Shown here: piece after piece, positions 35,129 through 49,900 of the stretch
Numbering within the stretch: position 1 is the stretch's first letter
Layout of the letters: each line of letters opens with the position of its first letter
Assembly (NCBI GenBank): GCA_951799445.1
Contig: OX637296.1
Coordinates: 6,634,001-6,698,000, forward strand
Direction of reading: 5' to 3'
DNA: 64,000 nt
Source: Pseudisothecium myosuroides
Lineage: Eukaryota; Streptophyta; Bryopsida; Hypnales; Lembophyllaceae
Notes under the pieces: generated by a model
What the model saw: the letters and a program-made list of their open reading frames with translations, nothing else
What the model was told of the DNA's origin: nothing
Database searches by the model: none
Made by a program: the position numbers and the translations under genes

Positions 35129-35660
35129 ACGGACTGGTGACCGTGGAAATCATCCCTTTGGTTACCGTGTGAATCATAGGCTTAAAAAATCGCAACTGAA
35201 GCACTAATTGGAAATCAAACTACTTTACAAGACTTTTGCTTTCCTCAACAAAATTCCAAAGATGAATAGTTGCACTTCTATCCTACTAGAAGGATTATAT
35301 GTCATCCATTGGACACAAAACGTCCGCTTCAACATTTAAGGTGGAAACATCCAAAAGCGTCCTTGTTTCTATTCTTGTACCCTAGATTGCTACTAAATCT
35401 GTCTCTAGCCTTCCGTTAATGTATCCTTCAAATGCTTAACTCTGATTTGCTGACGCATTTGAAGGACACATACTTAATTCTAATTTTTTTTACTTTTGAT
35501 TTTTGCAAGTTTTGGTTTAGGATCCATCTATGTGATACTTTCAATGGTCTAGGGAGCCAGCACTTTGAAAAATTATAGAAAATTACATACCACGTTCAAA
35601 AATCTTCTTCTTTATTTATTTATAATATTCATTTATTTATAAAAAATCACAACATCTTTG

Positions 35661-35822
35661 GAAAGACAACTTTTCCCTCAAGAGGCGCATATGCACGGGG
35701 CAACCGCGGATGCAAGGGCGACCACACATAGGAGAAAATCACCATGCTTTTGAAAGGACCAATTTCCCCTCAAGGGGTGCATGCGCATGGGGCAACCGCA
35801 TGTGCAAGGGCGACCGCGGGTG
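35661..35822. repeat. Imperfect two-copy tandem repeat, GC-richer
   Basis: Two ~90-bp units carry TTTCCC(C)TCAAG, GCATATGCACGGGGCAACCG or GCATGCGCATGGGGCAACCG, and GCAAGGGCGACC. They abut the left end of the CACTA element, whose GTG target lies in the repeat. Confidence 0.65.
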
Positions 35823-37362
<1,540 letters not shown>

Positions 37363-38086
37363 GTGGTGAGGCAATTTAATTTTGATGATTGTTATATTGT
37401 TCTTTGACTTCGTTCAATAATGTGAAAGCTTAATTTGATTTGATGGTTGATATACTAAGTTATGCAATTTTTTATCTTGCATTCATTATCATTATTACCA
37501 TCAGAAGTGAGAGCTTAGGCTTGCAATTGAACCGTCCGTCTCAAATTGAATTGAACCGAATTGAACTGACAATTTCAACAACTTCAACTCCTTCCATGGT
37601 ACGGTCAAGGACTGTGTGTCAAAGCCCACGCCCCTGTGACGAGCCGAGGTCGTCATGACTTGAGTGTAGACATATGGGGCATTGGGCATTTGATCCGGAG
37701 TAGCGGGATAAGAGATTTGTCAACAAATGTGTTAGATTTGCAAAAGGATTGTTTGGAGATTGATGCCTCTAAGTGACCCAGTGCGGCAGCTTGTTTAGTG
37801 AGATTGAAACTTCTTAGTGTAGCAAGGAAGCAAGGATTGTTTGGTCTCATTGCTGATTGTGCATAGCATGAAGCATTTGTAGTTGGTAATAGGGTTTCCA
37901 CTAGCAGTAGTTTGTTGCCTTTGAAGTTGTAAGTGCATTTGCAATAAATGTTATTGATGTAAATTGCACCTAGTTAGATACTATTCCTAAATCACGTAAC
38001 AAGTTGAGTACGCACCATAATTATTAAAAATGAAACATATGTTTGTGACATTATGAGATTGCTATGATGTTTGAAATATGCTACAG

Positions 38087-38254
38087 AAGATGGACGAGAT
38101 CTGGAGAAAATGATGGACGACTCTCGTACAAAAATAACAAAATTGAGGGGTGTAATGGATGAATTGCTTTCAAAACACAAAGAAATGTCCGCTGAAATCG
38201 GCGTTGCTCAGGATCTTCAAGTCAAGGATCAATCTGAAATCAATCGACTTGCTG
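38087..38254 (+). CDS. Coiled-coil exon (putative exon 2 of the gene starting at 22600)
   Basis: 168 nt, preceded by ATGCTACAG and followed by G|GTATGT. The peptide (DGRDLEKMMDDSRTKITKLR, then GVMDELLSKHKEMSAEIGV.. to EINRLA) is highly charged with heptad-like hydrophobic spacing, a strong coiled-coil pattern unlike the surrounding repeats. Entry phase fits the exon at 22600 and exit phase fits 39197. Function and family are unknown; possibilities include a scaffold or complex subunit. Confidence 0.55.
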
Positions 38255-38582
38255 GTATGTATATGCTTTGGCATTTGATAGATGTGGGAATGCAAATTGG
38301 TTGGCTATTGAATCTGGCTTGCGTGGAAATAAGAAGATTTGTGTAGGTTGTGATTCCATGAGAATATTTCCATCTTGGGAATCATCACAATTTTGAAACT
38401 GCTTTTCTTTCATTTAAGATTTATTATGATCAATTCATTATGATGTATACTGCATTGTATTTCCTGTTAGGGGAGTAGAATTTTAAGTGGTTGGTGTCTC
38501 TTGTATTATACCTCACTGTTGTGATTAGACCTGCGAGACTTGGCCATCTTAGAAAATTTGTCAGACAATTTTTATGTGCTTA

Positions 38583-39080
38583 GAGCATCTGCAATGGAGT
38601 CCCGGTATATGGCCCGGTATCGGTATAATTAACTTTTGAATGGTAAATAATTAGAACTTGAAAATTGTCTCAGTGGAAGCGCATCGGAAAGAACATGGTG
38701 AAGGTACAAGAAAATTCAAAATAAAACATTGGACAAGTACTTCAAAAGCAAGGTAAAAATCTGAAATTATAGAGGTCTTAGCAAATCACGGTTACCAAAG
38801 CAACGTTTGGTCATTGACCCTCCACATTTGGCCATATTTAGAGGGTCAATGGCCAAATGTTGCTTTGGTAACCGTGATTTTCTAAGACCTCTATAATTTC
38901 AGATTTTTACCTTGCTTTTGAAGTACTTGTCCAATGTTTAATTTTGAATTTTCTAATACCTACTCCAAATTCTTTCCGATGCGCTTCCAATGAGATAATT
39001 TTCAAGTTCTAATTATTTGCCATTCAAAAATTAGTTATACCGATACCGGGCCATATATCGGGACTCCATTGCAAATGCTC
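38583..39080. mobile_element. 498-bp near-perfect foldback MITE, PIF/Harbinger-type
   Basis: The arms of ~230 bp are almost perfect inverse copies, starting GAGCATCTGCAATGGAGTCC and (inverted) GAGCATTTGCAATGGAGTCC, around a ~20-bp centre. TTA flanks both ends (38580-38582, 39081-39083), a TWA target duplication typical of PIF/Harbinger MITEs. It lies in the putative intron between the coiled-coil exons. Confidence 0.9.
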
Positions 39081-39196
39081 TTAGTATGCTTTTACCTGTG
39101 ATAATATCCTTTTGTGGTCAATTGATGGTTGGACAGTTGACAGTGTTATAAACATTCAGAGGGCCATAATGAAGGAGAATATTTGACTTTGCTCAG

Positions 39197-39468
39197 TGGA
39201 TGAGCTGCATAGACTTTTGAAAACTGAATTGAAGCTATTTCCTGTTTTTTCCGGCGTATGGAACTCTTTGCCGATGAACAAGGACAAGTTGTTTAAACTA
39301 GCTGGACCTGCTAAAGAGTGTAATAATATAATGTCACTTGTGAATATTATTGTGACGCCTCCAATGCCCTCACATACAACTAATATAGAAGATTTTTTCA
39401 TCACTTTTGGGACACTGTTATTGAAGAATAGTTGGAGGCACCTTTTCCTATTAATAACATTTCTATAG
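39197..39468 (+). CDS. Putative exon 3 of the coiled-coil gene (3' end uncertain)
   Basis: After TTTGCTCAG the frame that continues exon 2 (G + TG = Val) reads VDELHRLLKTELKLFP, prolonging the coiled coil from EINRLA. The frame stays open to TAG at 39466-39468, but the later residues look less coding-like. A GTATGG donor candidate at 39255 could end the exon earlier. Confidence 0.4.
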
Positions 39469-39539
39469 TATTGGCAAGTGAAAATCATGAATATTCAAAA
39501 ACAAAAAATTAGATTTTTTGGATGTGTCATATCACAAAT

Positions 39540-40203
39540 CATTTAGAAAAGGTCTAAACATAGTTGTAACATATTTGTATAAGGAATTCCAATTTTTTGG
39601 AGCAATACCACCAATGTATTATTCTGGAGTACAATGTATCATAAAATTGATAAGTGATCACTGCAATGTAGATTGTAGAAGAGAGAGGAAAATTCAGATT
39701 TCCAATCAAGTTCCTGAAGACTAACGATACATTCTATAACAAAATCTGGTAAAAGTCTGGAAAATCTCCACTACCCGTAAAAACTGGCACATCGCTTTCA
39801 GATACAACCTTCAGCACATCAATAGCAATGCTCTTGGGGTTCTGAAATGTACTAGTAGCATAGAAAGGACTTGGTCCTTAGGTTTGATGTACTGTTTCCC
39901 TTTTTGCAATGGAAATTGTCCATGTGTTTCAAGAAAAAGAAAAGAAATGTAGCATAGAAATACAGTACATTGGCTTTCAAGGACTCTTTTACTTTGAAAA
40001 ATAATAGAAAATGGAGATATGAAGAGATTGGAGATTTTCATATCGGTCCTGACAAAATAGAGGCATCCACAAGTGCCAAGTTACAAGAACAAATATTGTT
40101 TGCAGATGAAACAATAAAATTTGACATTCAAGGGATCACCATGATTGCGGTGACCTCTAAAAAATACCTAAAAAGAATTGGCCACCACATTCGGTGTCCA
40201 TGA
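39540..40203 (+). repeat. Dispersed repeat, uninterrupted copy (partner at 30140-31110), with a 77-codon frame
   Basis: Matches the 30-kb copy but without its two MITE insertions. A frame at 39970-40203 (EEIGDFHIGPDKIEAST..) is longer than the equivalent in the other copy. I do not recognise it; it may be a transposon-derived or duplicated gene fragment. Confidence 0.45.
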
Positions 40204-40585
40204 GGAATTAACAAGTCACAGCGACGCTCTGTTTACCGGCGCAAATGAAAAAGAGATTTCATTGCGAAAGAATGAGTACAGACCAAACCCTTGACAGGAT
40301 GAGTCCATAAGTTTTACCCCACGGAAGAGGTTGAAAACTCTTTCATTTCAAGCTTGCAACATCAAACACAGGCCATTTATACCACAAATTTCGGCTTTTG
40401 AAGAGACCTACAATTGCATAAAGATTGAGTGTTGAATAGCAAGTCTATTTACAAGTTAAATTGGGAAGGCACATGAACTAACCACCTGGAGGATAATAAC
40501 TTCTGGATACTTCACAGATAACCTGACCTGAAGTAATAACGACTGATAGGACGAAGCTAGACAGTAACAGAGGTGACTGCAGAAG

Positions 40586-43500
40586 CTAGCTGCTGTAGTC
40601 GAAGTATTTTGGATTCGCAGGCGAATCATACTCAACTTGTAGCTGCAAACACACCCTCAATCAGTACAGAAACCATCCAAGTCGCAACTTACATCAATAT
40701 GACAAAGAATAAAGTGAAACATTAGTATGAAAACAAACCTAGCCATATTAAAACCTGCCAATTGTAAAGAGGCTAGATTTTCTAGAACACCTCTTCGAGG
40801 TTAGATTCTCAATTAGTGAAGATTCAACTAGAATGAGGCAGCAAATAGATCATCAGCCCTGTTTCAAAGCCGGCAGAAAAAATAGATATCACACATTGAA
40901 ATAAACATTACAAATCACATTATTAATCCACTTTTCTCTTCAAAATGAGCACGATGAAAGCATGCACGACCTAGCACCAAAACAATCACAAATCACGACA
41001 CTGGAGTCTACGGTGGTCAATCAACAATAAATAAAGTTCAGAGGCACTCAACTGATAGCACAAGACCACAGCTGTGCTTAATTACTGAGAAGACAAGATT
41101 ACCTGACCCTCATCCGCATCTGCATGCCGCTGCGGGAAGACCACCCGCAGATCCCCATATATGTAGAATCGCCTCTCTTCTTCAGCCTCCGCAGAAGAAC
41201 CTAAGCACTTTGGAGATCCCGACCTGGATTGTATGTTGGCTATCTTGTCCTTTCCATGGTTCCGAAGGGGTGGGCACATGAACCTCAGATGGAGGGCATA
41301 TTTCAAAACCCCGGGAGTGACTTCGCCACCTTTAGAGCCTCCCTTAGAGTGGCCATGCCGACCAAGATTCGGCTGCATGTTGCTCCTCAACCCAGCTGCT
41401 GTTTGGTCAACCTGCTTGCTGTCATCTTGAGCAGAATCCTGATCCAAGAGTGCCGTACTACCGGCTTTGGCTTCTAAACTTTTGAACGTAAGAAGACCAC
41501 TGTTTGCAAGAGGCACACCCCGAGCTTGGCATTCAGCTTCTGCAGCGGGTCCATACTTTCCAATTGTGTCTGTGTCAGATCGCATCCGGTTGCAACCCAC
41601 ACCAGAACTGGTCCTGTTTTTTAGAGGCCCAGCTTCAGCCATAACGAGGTCATCAGCTCCAGAACAAACTTGCGAGTCACTTTCTCTACCTTTGAACCTG
41701 TACAAATCTACAGAAGCTCCTGAGGAGCTCATTGAACTACTAAAGTTGGAAAAGCTACACCGGTCACCCCGCGATGAAGAATCAGAAAGTCCATTTGAGC
41801 GAGGATCCGGTCTGCCAAATTCTTTTCCAGGAATTGAGTTGTGCGCATCAGATGCTAATGAAACCTTATGCCGAAGAAATGTCTACACAATGAAAAAACA
41901 ACACCAACTCAAAAACCCCATCTTAAAAGCATATCTTGTCAACACTGTCACTGGCCAGCTCCCTACAACAGGCTTATCACCATCAGTGACGAAAAGAAAG
42001 CATGTGCAATCAGGAAATTATCATTGCACCTTGCAAATATACAGTATCTTACCAACACAGTACCCAATTCAAAAATATAGGCTATCACCTTGTACTAAAT
42101 AACACCTCTTTGACAATCACCCAGAACATCATAAAAATTCATACCTTTGTACCAGGGGGCATATCTGTCAGGTCGTAGTTACATATGAAGGTATGCACAG
42201 GGGTCCTTTCTGGATTGCTTAAGACCTACAGGCAGACAAACTTAGATGCAATTAATCTACCACAAATACTTCTTAATGGTTTAACATTTACAATGCTGTG
42301 TGTACAGCATAGAAAGAATCAAATTTGCTATCAGAAAATTTGAACGTAAATCACATTCCTAGACCAAGCACTTAATATCCTAAGAGGTGTGCTACTGTAC
42401 CAATTGAACCCGGCCTTTAACAGGCACTTTAAAGCGCGCTTTGCTGGGACTCCTGCTTGATTTACCACCAAAAGAACTCCCGGCCACATCTATGGAGGCG
42501 AAATAAGGGAGTGAACTATCTCCATTCACACAAGAGACTGAGAAGGGCAGCTTCTTCATTGGTGGGGACCAACTACCTCCAGTAACACTCAGCAGGGCCA
42601 AAAATCCATCAAGCTTCTGCAGCATTCATCAGAGATGGCAGTGTGGTCAAACATCATCTCAAACTCCATGTAATGTGATTTAAATAGAAACAATAAAAAT
42701 TTCCCTGCCGATCACTCTAGAAAACCACTTAAAAAAAGAGAAGGACATGAGCAAGTCAAAACTTACCTGGCTGGCTTTACCAGCCAAGAATCGCCCAGAA
42801 AGAAGAGACTCTTCGAAGGAACCAACCAAGGATCGCCTATTTAGCACACCAATCGACCCTACTGGACTCTTTGGTCCAATAGAAGGTGCAGAAAAAGGTT
42901 CAAATCCCCAACTGCCTGGTGACCTTGATAGACCTTGGTGCTTTTGTAGATTACCAAATAAATTGACGTGCCTAGAATCATCAAATACGCCATCTATTCG
43001 AGCATCAGCAGCTTCCTCTTCGATTGCAAGCTCACCCCATTTCAAATGGCGCTGAGTAGGAGTGTGCAGTCCGTTGACAACAGCAGGGTGGTCCGAATAC
43101 CGACTACTTCTTGCAGAGCCCAAATCCGGGGTGGCTGCTATTGCCGAGGAGGCCCAGCGAGGTCCAAGGGGTGATAACGACAGAGTAGGAGGGACACCTG
43201 AACGTACAGTTCGAAGACCCTTGGAAAAATACTCCGGGTTAAGAGACAATCCATGGGCCCTCTCCACATTCACATTAGCTGTTCTTCCTGCAAGCTCTTC
43301 AGGCTTCGGTGTCAACCCTAGGTCAGCACCTTCATTGCGTAAGACAGGCCCGTCAGTTTGCACTGCTGGCTGTCGCCCCCTTTCTCGAGATCGAGGTATA
43401 GGAACCGGCTCGCTGGCGACACTAACGATGTTGCCGACTTTGTAAGGGCACACATCAGACGGTAGTTCATAATTATCCACATCCTTCGAGCCTTGATCAT

Positions 43501-44459
43501 CTGAGCTGCCATAATCTGCCACACCAGTACTCTGACCAGCAGCCAGCATGCTAGTGAGAGGAGAGAAAGCCTTCTTGCGAATGGTGTTAAGGCCAGCGTC
43601 ATTGGCACCGGCCTCTCGACTGCTGCTGGAGAGCGAGAATTCACCAAAATCATACTGCAGAAACACACATTCTTGGAGTATCAGAAATAATAGAATCAGA
43701 ATGCATTAGAAGTCAAAACAAAAGGTTTCAATCGTTGAGTAGTTTGGCCACGAGCTAACATCACAAGAGAGAAGCAAAGGTCTACACTGCAGAAATTTGG
43801 AAGTACATTGACCGTGCCACTTTCGTTCTGCCCCGAGACATCAATAATTTAAACAACAATGGTCATAATTCTCGAAGCTTGCCAGAACCTTCAACTCCAT
43901 GGCCTCTTAAAGACCTGAAGAAGAGATATGTTATTCATCTTGTGAGTAAGTCAAGTGGATTCTCGTTGGTGGTACACAAACATCAGCATAAGCACCACAT
44001 ATACGTACTGACCTGTACAGCATCCGCATTTTCATTTGAATGTTTGGAGGCTGTGATGTGAGACGACGTTGACGTCTGTGATTCAAATCCGACAATAATT
44101 GAAGTAGGAACTCCGGTGACGGAAGCACCTTTCTGTGAACGATACAAATTACTCTCCAGAAGATCAGACCGAGCAGCTGCTTTACTGCTTGAGTTTGCAA
44201 GAGGATACTCCCAGACAGTGCCATCTTCAACAGCAGTATGCGAATTCGAACCTCCTTCGGGAATGCCAGTATGATCCCAGAAATCTGCGGACAATCCACT
44301 TTTGGATATCTTTCCATGTGCTGCTGCTACCCCTCGAGCAGGTGAAGTATGACTAACAGCTCCTGGAATCTCCCGGTCAGTAGCAGTACTACTTCGAGAA
44401 AAAGCTTCCCCCGGCCGAATATCAGTTGCTGATTCACTAAATGGCCCAGGCAGACCCAT
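40586..44459 (-). CDS. Atos/FAM214-like protein (DUF4210 and Chromosome_seg domains)
   Basis: Coding exons 44459-44013, 43654-42767, 42616-42401, 42225-42145, 41882-41103 and 40642-40586, all phase 0, give 822 aa. The N-terminal ~420 residues are Ser/Gly-rich and probably disordered. The conserved Atos core starts at GSFEESLLSGRFLAGKASQ (~427) and runs through FLALLSVTGG, SKARFKVPVKGRVQL, LSNPERTPVHTFICNYDL, TDMPPGTKTFLRHK (~550). The C-terminal block has LKYALHLRFMCPPL and RRFYIYGDLRVVFPQRH (~735-800), then a short end YDSPANPKYFDYSS. Animal relatives (ATOSA/B, Drosophila Atossa) are nuclear transcriptional regulators; plant members are annotated as meiosis chromosome segregation family without firm function. 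The ATG is the first in frame after leader stops. Confidence 0.88.
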
Positions 44460-46000
44460 GCTTCTCCAACAACGCTGCTATTTTATTGATTACACAGTGT
44501 TTTCTTCAGCCCAAATTCTATAGCTACGAAATTGTTGCCGAGATGCCTCGACAACGTGACTTACCTAAACCTTCAGATTCTTGTCAAAGTTGCAGAATGC
44601 CCGAAAATCAAGGAGATGGATTGATTTGCATTAACCTTCCACCCACCAGCTAGCAAATGGTGGAAAATCATCCCGAAATCGTGATAGCACTCCCAATTGA
44701 ACAAATTGGATATGACACTGAGACTTTCTGCTGCATTGCAGGCAGGCAGTTAGAAGGATCCACATTGCAGGCTTTCCCAAAGACTGCACATCATCACCGT
44801 ATACCGTGCAATTGTTGCTGATATCCGCGCACCAGCAAACATCTGAGAACAAAAAATTGTCTAACTGCCTGCAGCTGTGTTCACATGGTTGTGACTCAGA
44901 GCATCACATCCATGGGAAGAACACACTGGATTGGGGAAGTATTCAAGCCTCTACCCAGTGTTTCCAAAAGTCTTGTTCAGCTAGAGCAAGACAGTGCACC
45001 TCAAGCGAGGATTCCAAGGACCAGAAGCCTGTTTCTAATACTGTATAATCGATTCACAAATTCTCAAACCACTATCCAAGGCAGCTTCCACGAAGAATTG
45101 GTTTCCCAGACCTTGAACCCTCGTAAGCTCTCCTGAAGATCCATGAGCTCTTCCAGATGATGCCTACGCCCTCCTTTCACCACAGCCACGTTACCAGTCT
45201 TTCCCTTTCCGTGATGAAGCCCTAAACACAACAAGGAACCGTGTTAAACAAAAGAACACCGAAAGTCCAGAAAACCAACACAAATCACAACAGCACAAAG
45301 TACTTTGAATCCAAACATGATCAAAGTCCACCACAAACACACAAAAAACATTCAGCAACCTTGTGAAACAAATGATTAGATGCTCAAGAAACAATGAAAC
45401 TACCATTGACACTGGTGCCCATGCTTACCCTACATCCCAAACCTTTCTAGACTGTCACCACTATATCAAAATTCCAGTACATACCCCGATACCCGCCCTC
45501 ATTCACCCCAATCTAAAACGCAATAACCTAATCCAATCCCACACAATCCAGCTAGCTGACTCCGCAAATGTAACAATAACCACCCAATTTCAAACCAAGA
45601 ATCAAAAGAGTATTACCGAGGAGACTGACGACGGGGCACAAGCGTGCGAGCTCCACCAAGCAAGCTGTTCCTGCATCTCCCGAGCTCGCCACGCCATAAC
45701 CCCGAACCCTAACGTTCAATCATTCACAAACCTTCACGCAAGAAAACTGAAATTCCTCCTTGCGTCCCGTAACGAGAACAAATCTTCAGACTCGGGTGAT
45801 TCCCCAATTCCGCAAACGCATGCACCAATCTGGCATGGCCTTTCCGATGCGCTGGCTGCCTTGTTTGTTGCCACCTCCGAATTCGCTACAACTGCAACCC
45901 AATTGGCACAATTGGATACGATCTCCGAAATTCTGTGCCACTGGGTGGAGGAATCTGCTGCGATGGGATGCGGCGAACTCGCGGTGGGCATCCAACGTCG
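44460..46000 (-). promoter_or_regulatory. Long 5' leader of the Atos-like gene, with an intron and upstream ORF
   Basis: A leader exon appears to cover 45221-44460 after acceptor GTGTTTAG at 45222-45223. A candidate donor CTCG|GTAATA at 45616 closes an upstream leader exon (about 46000-45617). The intron is ~395 nt. The leader contains at least one upstream ORF of ~26 codons (ATGGATCTTCAG.., near 45140-45060), so translation may be dampened. The transcription start is not located. A 214-codon plus-strand frame at 45363-46007 overlaps this area and is judged a shadow. Confidence 0.45.
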
Positions 46001-46450
46001 CGTGTAGGACCGATCGCTTGCAGCGCAATACGCGAGACAGCTGCCTGGCGCAGGCTTTGTAGGGACGAGAGGCTTGGATAGCATTCCACCGGCCGACCGA
46101 TGGACGGAGGTCTTTTTGGAAGGAGACCGTTGGTCGGAGGAGCTCATTCACGTTCGACGCAGTTTTGAATCGGTCTTGGGTTCGAACCGTGCAGCGCTGA
46201 TTCGAGTTGGTAATACCGTGGATTGGGCGTCCCACTGTCGTGTTGTGGTCTCTGATGTTCTATTTCTCAGGCCATTCTCTGCCACATCTTAAAAAGCACC
46301 CCTATCATTGTTGTATGCCCTATGATAAGTTATATGAACTTCAATATCGCACTAGATGCAACTTTTATATGAACTTCATATGATTTTAAAGTTTTTTACA
46401 TGTTGTGTTTTGTGTAGTTATTTTGGTAAAATTATCTAAAATTATCCATT

Positions 46451-46692
46451 CAACCCTTTAACCCAGTAAGGACGCCGCGGACTATAAGTGTCAGAGGAAT
46501 GACAAGGGATTCTCCAATGTAGGACAGAACTACAACTATTCATCCTTGGAGTTTTTTGTGGAAAGTAGAGAACATCTACAGTAGCTTGACTTCCAATGAG
46601 TACTTTTGGATTTTTTTATTCCAATGACTCTCACGGTTATACAATGCATGATTTCCAGGGTCACCCCCCGTGTCCTTACAGGGTTAAGGTTG
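46451..46692. mobile_element. ~240-bp MITE-like element
   Basis: Ends CAACCCTTTAACCCAGTAAGG and inverted CAACCTTAACCCTGTAAGG pair over about 24 bp. The ends resemble those of the 935-bp element at 34194-35128, so one family with deleted interiors is likely. Confidence 0.6.
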
Positions 46693-46910
46693 CTCCAACC
46701 AAAAAGTGATTCAATGGATGACTTTCCATATCTTTGAAGAAATGAAGAATGCACCTATTGCTTTAAAAATCAGATCATTTTTTAGTGACTACCTTGGCTA
46801 TAGGTTGTCTTCCTTCCAAGGTTACAATGATGGGTATGTATATTATATAGAATTAAAATTATAATGAGGATTATTATTTTCTTATAGACCAATGAAAACT
46901 ATAAATTTTC

Positions 46911-46914
<4 letters not shown>

Positions 46915-46964
<50 letters not shown>
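46915..46964. repeat. (AT)n microsatellite
   Basis: About 25 AT units in AT-rich intergenic DNA. Confidence 0.95.
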
Positions 46965-46966
<2 letters not shown>

Positions 46967-49900
46967 CTTGGTGTTCTTTTAAAGTAAAATAATGATTGTT
47001 AATTTGTACCCAACTTCCCATAAAATTCACTAAACAAATATTTCTATTACCAAAATAAAACATCAGCAAATAGCATTGGTATTGGATTCTCCACCTTAGT
47101 TGCGGACTCAAGTTTCAAACTATTCTAGGCTCCTTATTGAATTTTGCACTTTTTTTGAGAAATTATTCCAATGTAATAAACATGACCATTCAATAAAACA
47201 CCTCTCTAGTGCAAGATAAATAAAAGGTTTGGCATTGTGGGTATAGAAAAGATTAAATATAGGTTCTTTCAAAGATGGAAAAGTTCTATATTTGGGAAGA
47301 TAAAAACACTATAAATTGATCAAATAGTACATTGAACTAGACATTCTTGCTTTCGTCCAAATGTACTAATCGTATACGCAATTGCTTGCTCAAAAACATA
47401 TTTTCAAAATTATGGTACCCCAAACATTTTCAAGAAAGCATTTCATTTGTTTTGTCTTGCAATACCATATTCAAGCTCGCAATTTATTTGATGGAGGTTC
47501 TCATTCTTTTGAATATAAGCAGAACAAACCCATTTCAAACCCATTTTGATCTTAAAAACTCTTTTTTTTCATACATTTTAGTCCTTTGCCATTGTAAAAT
47601 GCAATTATATTAATATCATATCATTCTCTTGTCCATTTCACATATACATTTGTAATAATTGCAATGACGTAGAGATTCTTTAGAAAATCAAAATCAAGTT
47701 CAGGGTTTATCTACCAGCTTTCTATTTCTAGTTTAGGGTTCATACAAAACATTGAATATGCACTTCAACAACTGTAAACACACTCAAAATACATAAATAA
47801 TACCCATACTACTACATTTTCTATACTATTTTAACATGTATACCTTTGTCCCCAAATGATATTTTGGTTCTCATCTATTTTGTTTTCCAAAATGATCTTC
47901 CGTTTGTTTTGTGGGAGAAAGGGCCCACAGATTGAAGTATTGGTATTTTTCTCAAAATGTCAAGAAACGATGTTAAAAGTGAGCTGTCTATACTACTATT
48001 AACAAACTCCAAACAAGAGCAATAGATTGTAGGCTGATGTCACCAGTACCTATATGGAAGCTACGAGCATATAGAATATGCAACATTCTTATTGAATATA
48101 AAATGAATCCAACGGTGGGATGCTCACATGCTCAGATGGCTTTTATAATTGCTTTCGTAAGAAAGCCCTACAAATAGGCTTTTGTCAGTAGATCCCAAAC
48201 CATGCACAACAAAGAAAATGGGACAGTGGCACAATGGACGTATAGACACGCTGCAACTAATGACTTGGACATTGCAGAATTGCGGGAACAATACAGTAGA
48301 ACAACAATGAAGGCAACATGGGAACTATGCCAAAGTGGCTACATGAGTGGCCATCGTTGCTCCTTGCAAATGCTCCAAACCCCCTTCTTTTGTGTACTCC
48401 CAAACTACACTTTAAAATTGACCCAAACCTAAAAAATCTTGGATGATAGGAAAGCATCAAGCTCTACTTACAAGTCAAAACGGATTAAATTTTTTTTACT
48501 TTCAAACCTAATCTAGAAAATTTTATCTAACAAAAAGATCATTTTAGGATGGAGGGAATATTACTTTTCTATTTTAGCACTGCACTCTTTGGTGTCTCCA
48601 ATATATGTGTAGATAATTTTGTTGTGTCTTTTTTTTTTCCTCCATCAATTGCATCTACTTCTTTGTGCAAACTCGGTACGATGATTGGAGACAATGTAGG
48701 TGGAAAAGTGTATTCCAACGCTCTATCCCTTGTGGCATTTGCAATTGGCAATGACACTCCATCAACCACTTTTTGTGATGAATTTACATTCAAATTATAT
48801 AAGTTCCTAAAGCAAGAATTAATGAGTCCATTATTGTCACTCAGAGCATTGATTGTAGTCACTAATTCAACCTATTGTAGTCCAAATCTCTCTTAATATG
48901 AGTCATTTCCTATGTGTCTAGAATAGGTCTTTTGTTTGGAAAGTGGTGATTTACCTTATTCTATTACAATTATTTAAACAATTCTTGCATGAAAAGCACT
49001 TTATTATTACTTGTGAGTATAAACAATTAATCCTCTAACAACTTCATTCAAGGCCAAATTTGTGTTTGATGGATGACTTCACAAACCTTTTGTTGGACAA
49101 ATAAGAGAGGTTTTGATTGATTTTTGGAGGTGTTATGATTCCCTCACTAATAAATTTGACTTCCTTCTAGACAAAGTGCTTAACTCCTAAACGTCTAGAT
49201 TCATCTCCAAAATTGACGATTTGAGAAAAACCATTATAAACTACAATTTGGAAGAATATTTTGGAATTGGTATACAAATGAAAGCTGTAGATTTTGATTT
49301 TTAAATTCTATCCGTATGGTTAGATCTACTAATGCTATCACCAATCTTTTTCTATAAATTTTGAAAAGAAAATTTCAGAATTCCTTCTAAGTTCAATTAC
49401 AAGTAAAATATTATCATTTTTTGAGTAAAACTTGTTGGAATGGATTTGAAATAAGGTTCTCTTCATATGGTGGTTCTTTGAAATTTTTGTGACCTTTACA
49501 TCTTTGTCACGTTATTTGATGACGGGTGGCTAGAAGACTCTATGGGGCTTTGCAGGGGTTGATTGTAGACATGGCATAGCCGAAATAACCATGTATTGGC
49601 CATTGGGGGGCTAAAGTAGGGTTTTTAGACTGTTTGAAGTGTGAACGGAGTTGTTTTGGGACACCTTTGAGGTGGTTATAACCCTAGGCCGCCCCTTTGC
49701 TCATTCATTCTCTTCAAGTCTTGTGTGAAGGTTTCATGGAGTGTTAGGAGATGGTATACCTTGAGGGTTGTTTGTAGATGATGGCGGTGTTGCCAATTTA
49801 CTAAATCTAAGATTTCTCCTTGTATACTTCAATTCTTGTGCAAGACTAGTCCTGTCGAGATAAAGTAGAAGCATTTTGAGAAGCTTATTATTGGATGGTT

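Noticed and set aside
37653..37901. 82-codon minus-strand frame (..CFLATLRSFNLTKQAAALGH..)
   Set aside because: Looks somewhat protein-like, but no partner exon or recognised domain was found, and it sits beside the CACTA element. Left unannotated.
41467..42102. 211-codon plus-strand frame
   Set aside because: Antisense to Atos-like exon 5 and its flanking intron; no similarity of its own.
45363..46007. 214-codon plus-strand frame
   Set aside because: Lies in the probable leader and promoter of the Atos-like gene, with low-complexity, biased residues and no domain. I could not exclude it fully.
46170..46200. GGGTTCGAACC, resembling a tRNA T-arm
   Set aside because: No acceptor, D or anticodon stems could be placed around it.
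48549..48896. 115-codon plus-strand frame
   Set aside because: Hydrophobic, low-complexity, in AT-rich intergenic DNA; no family and no splice context.
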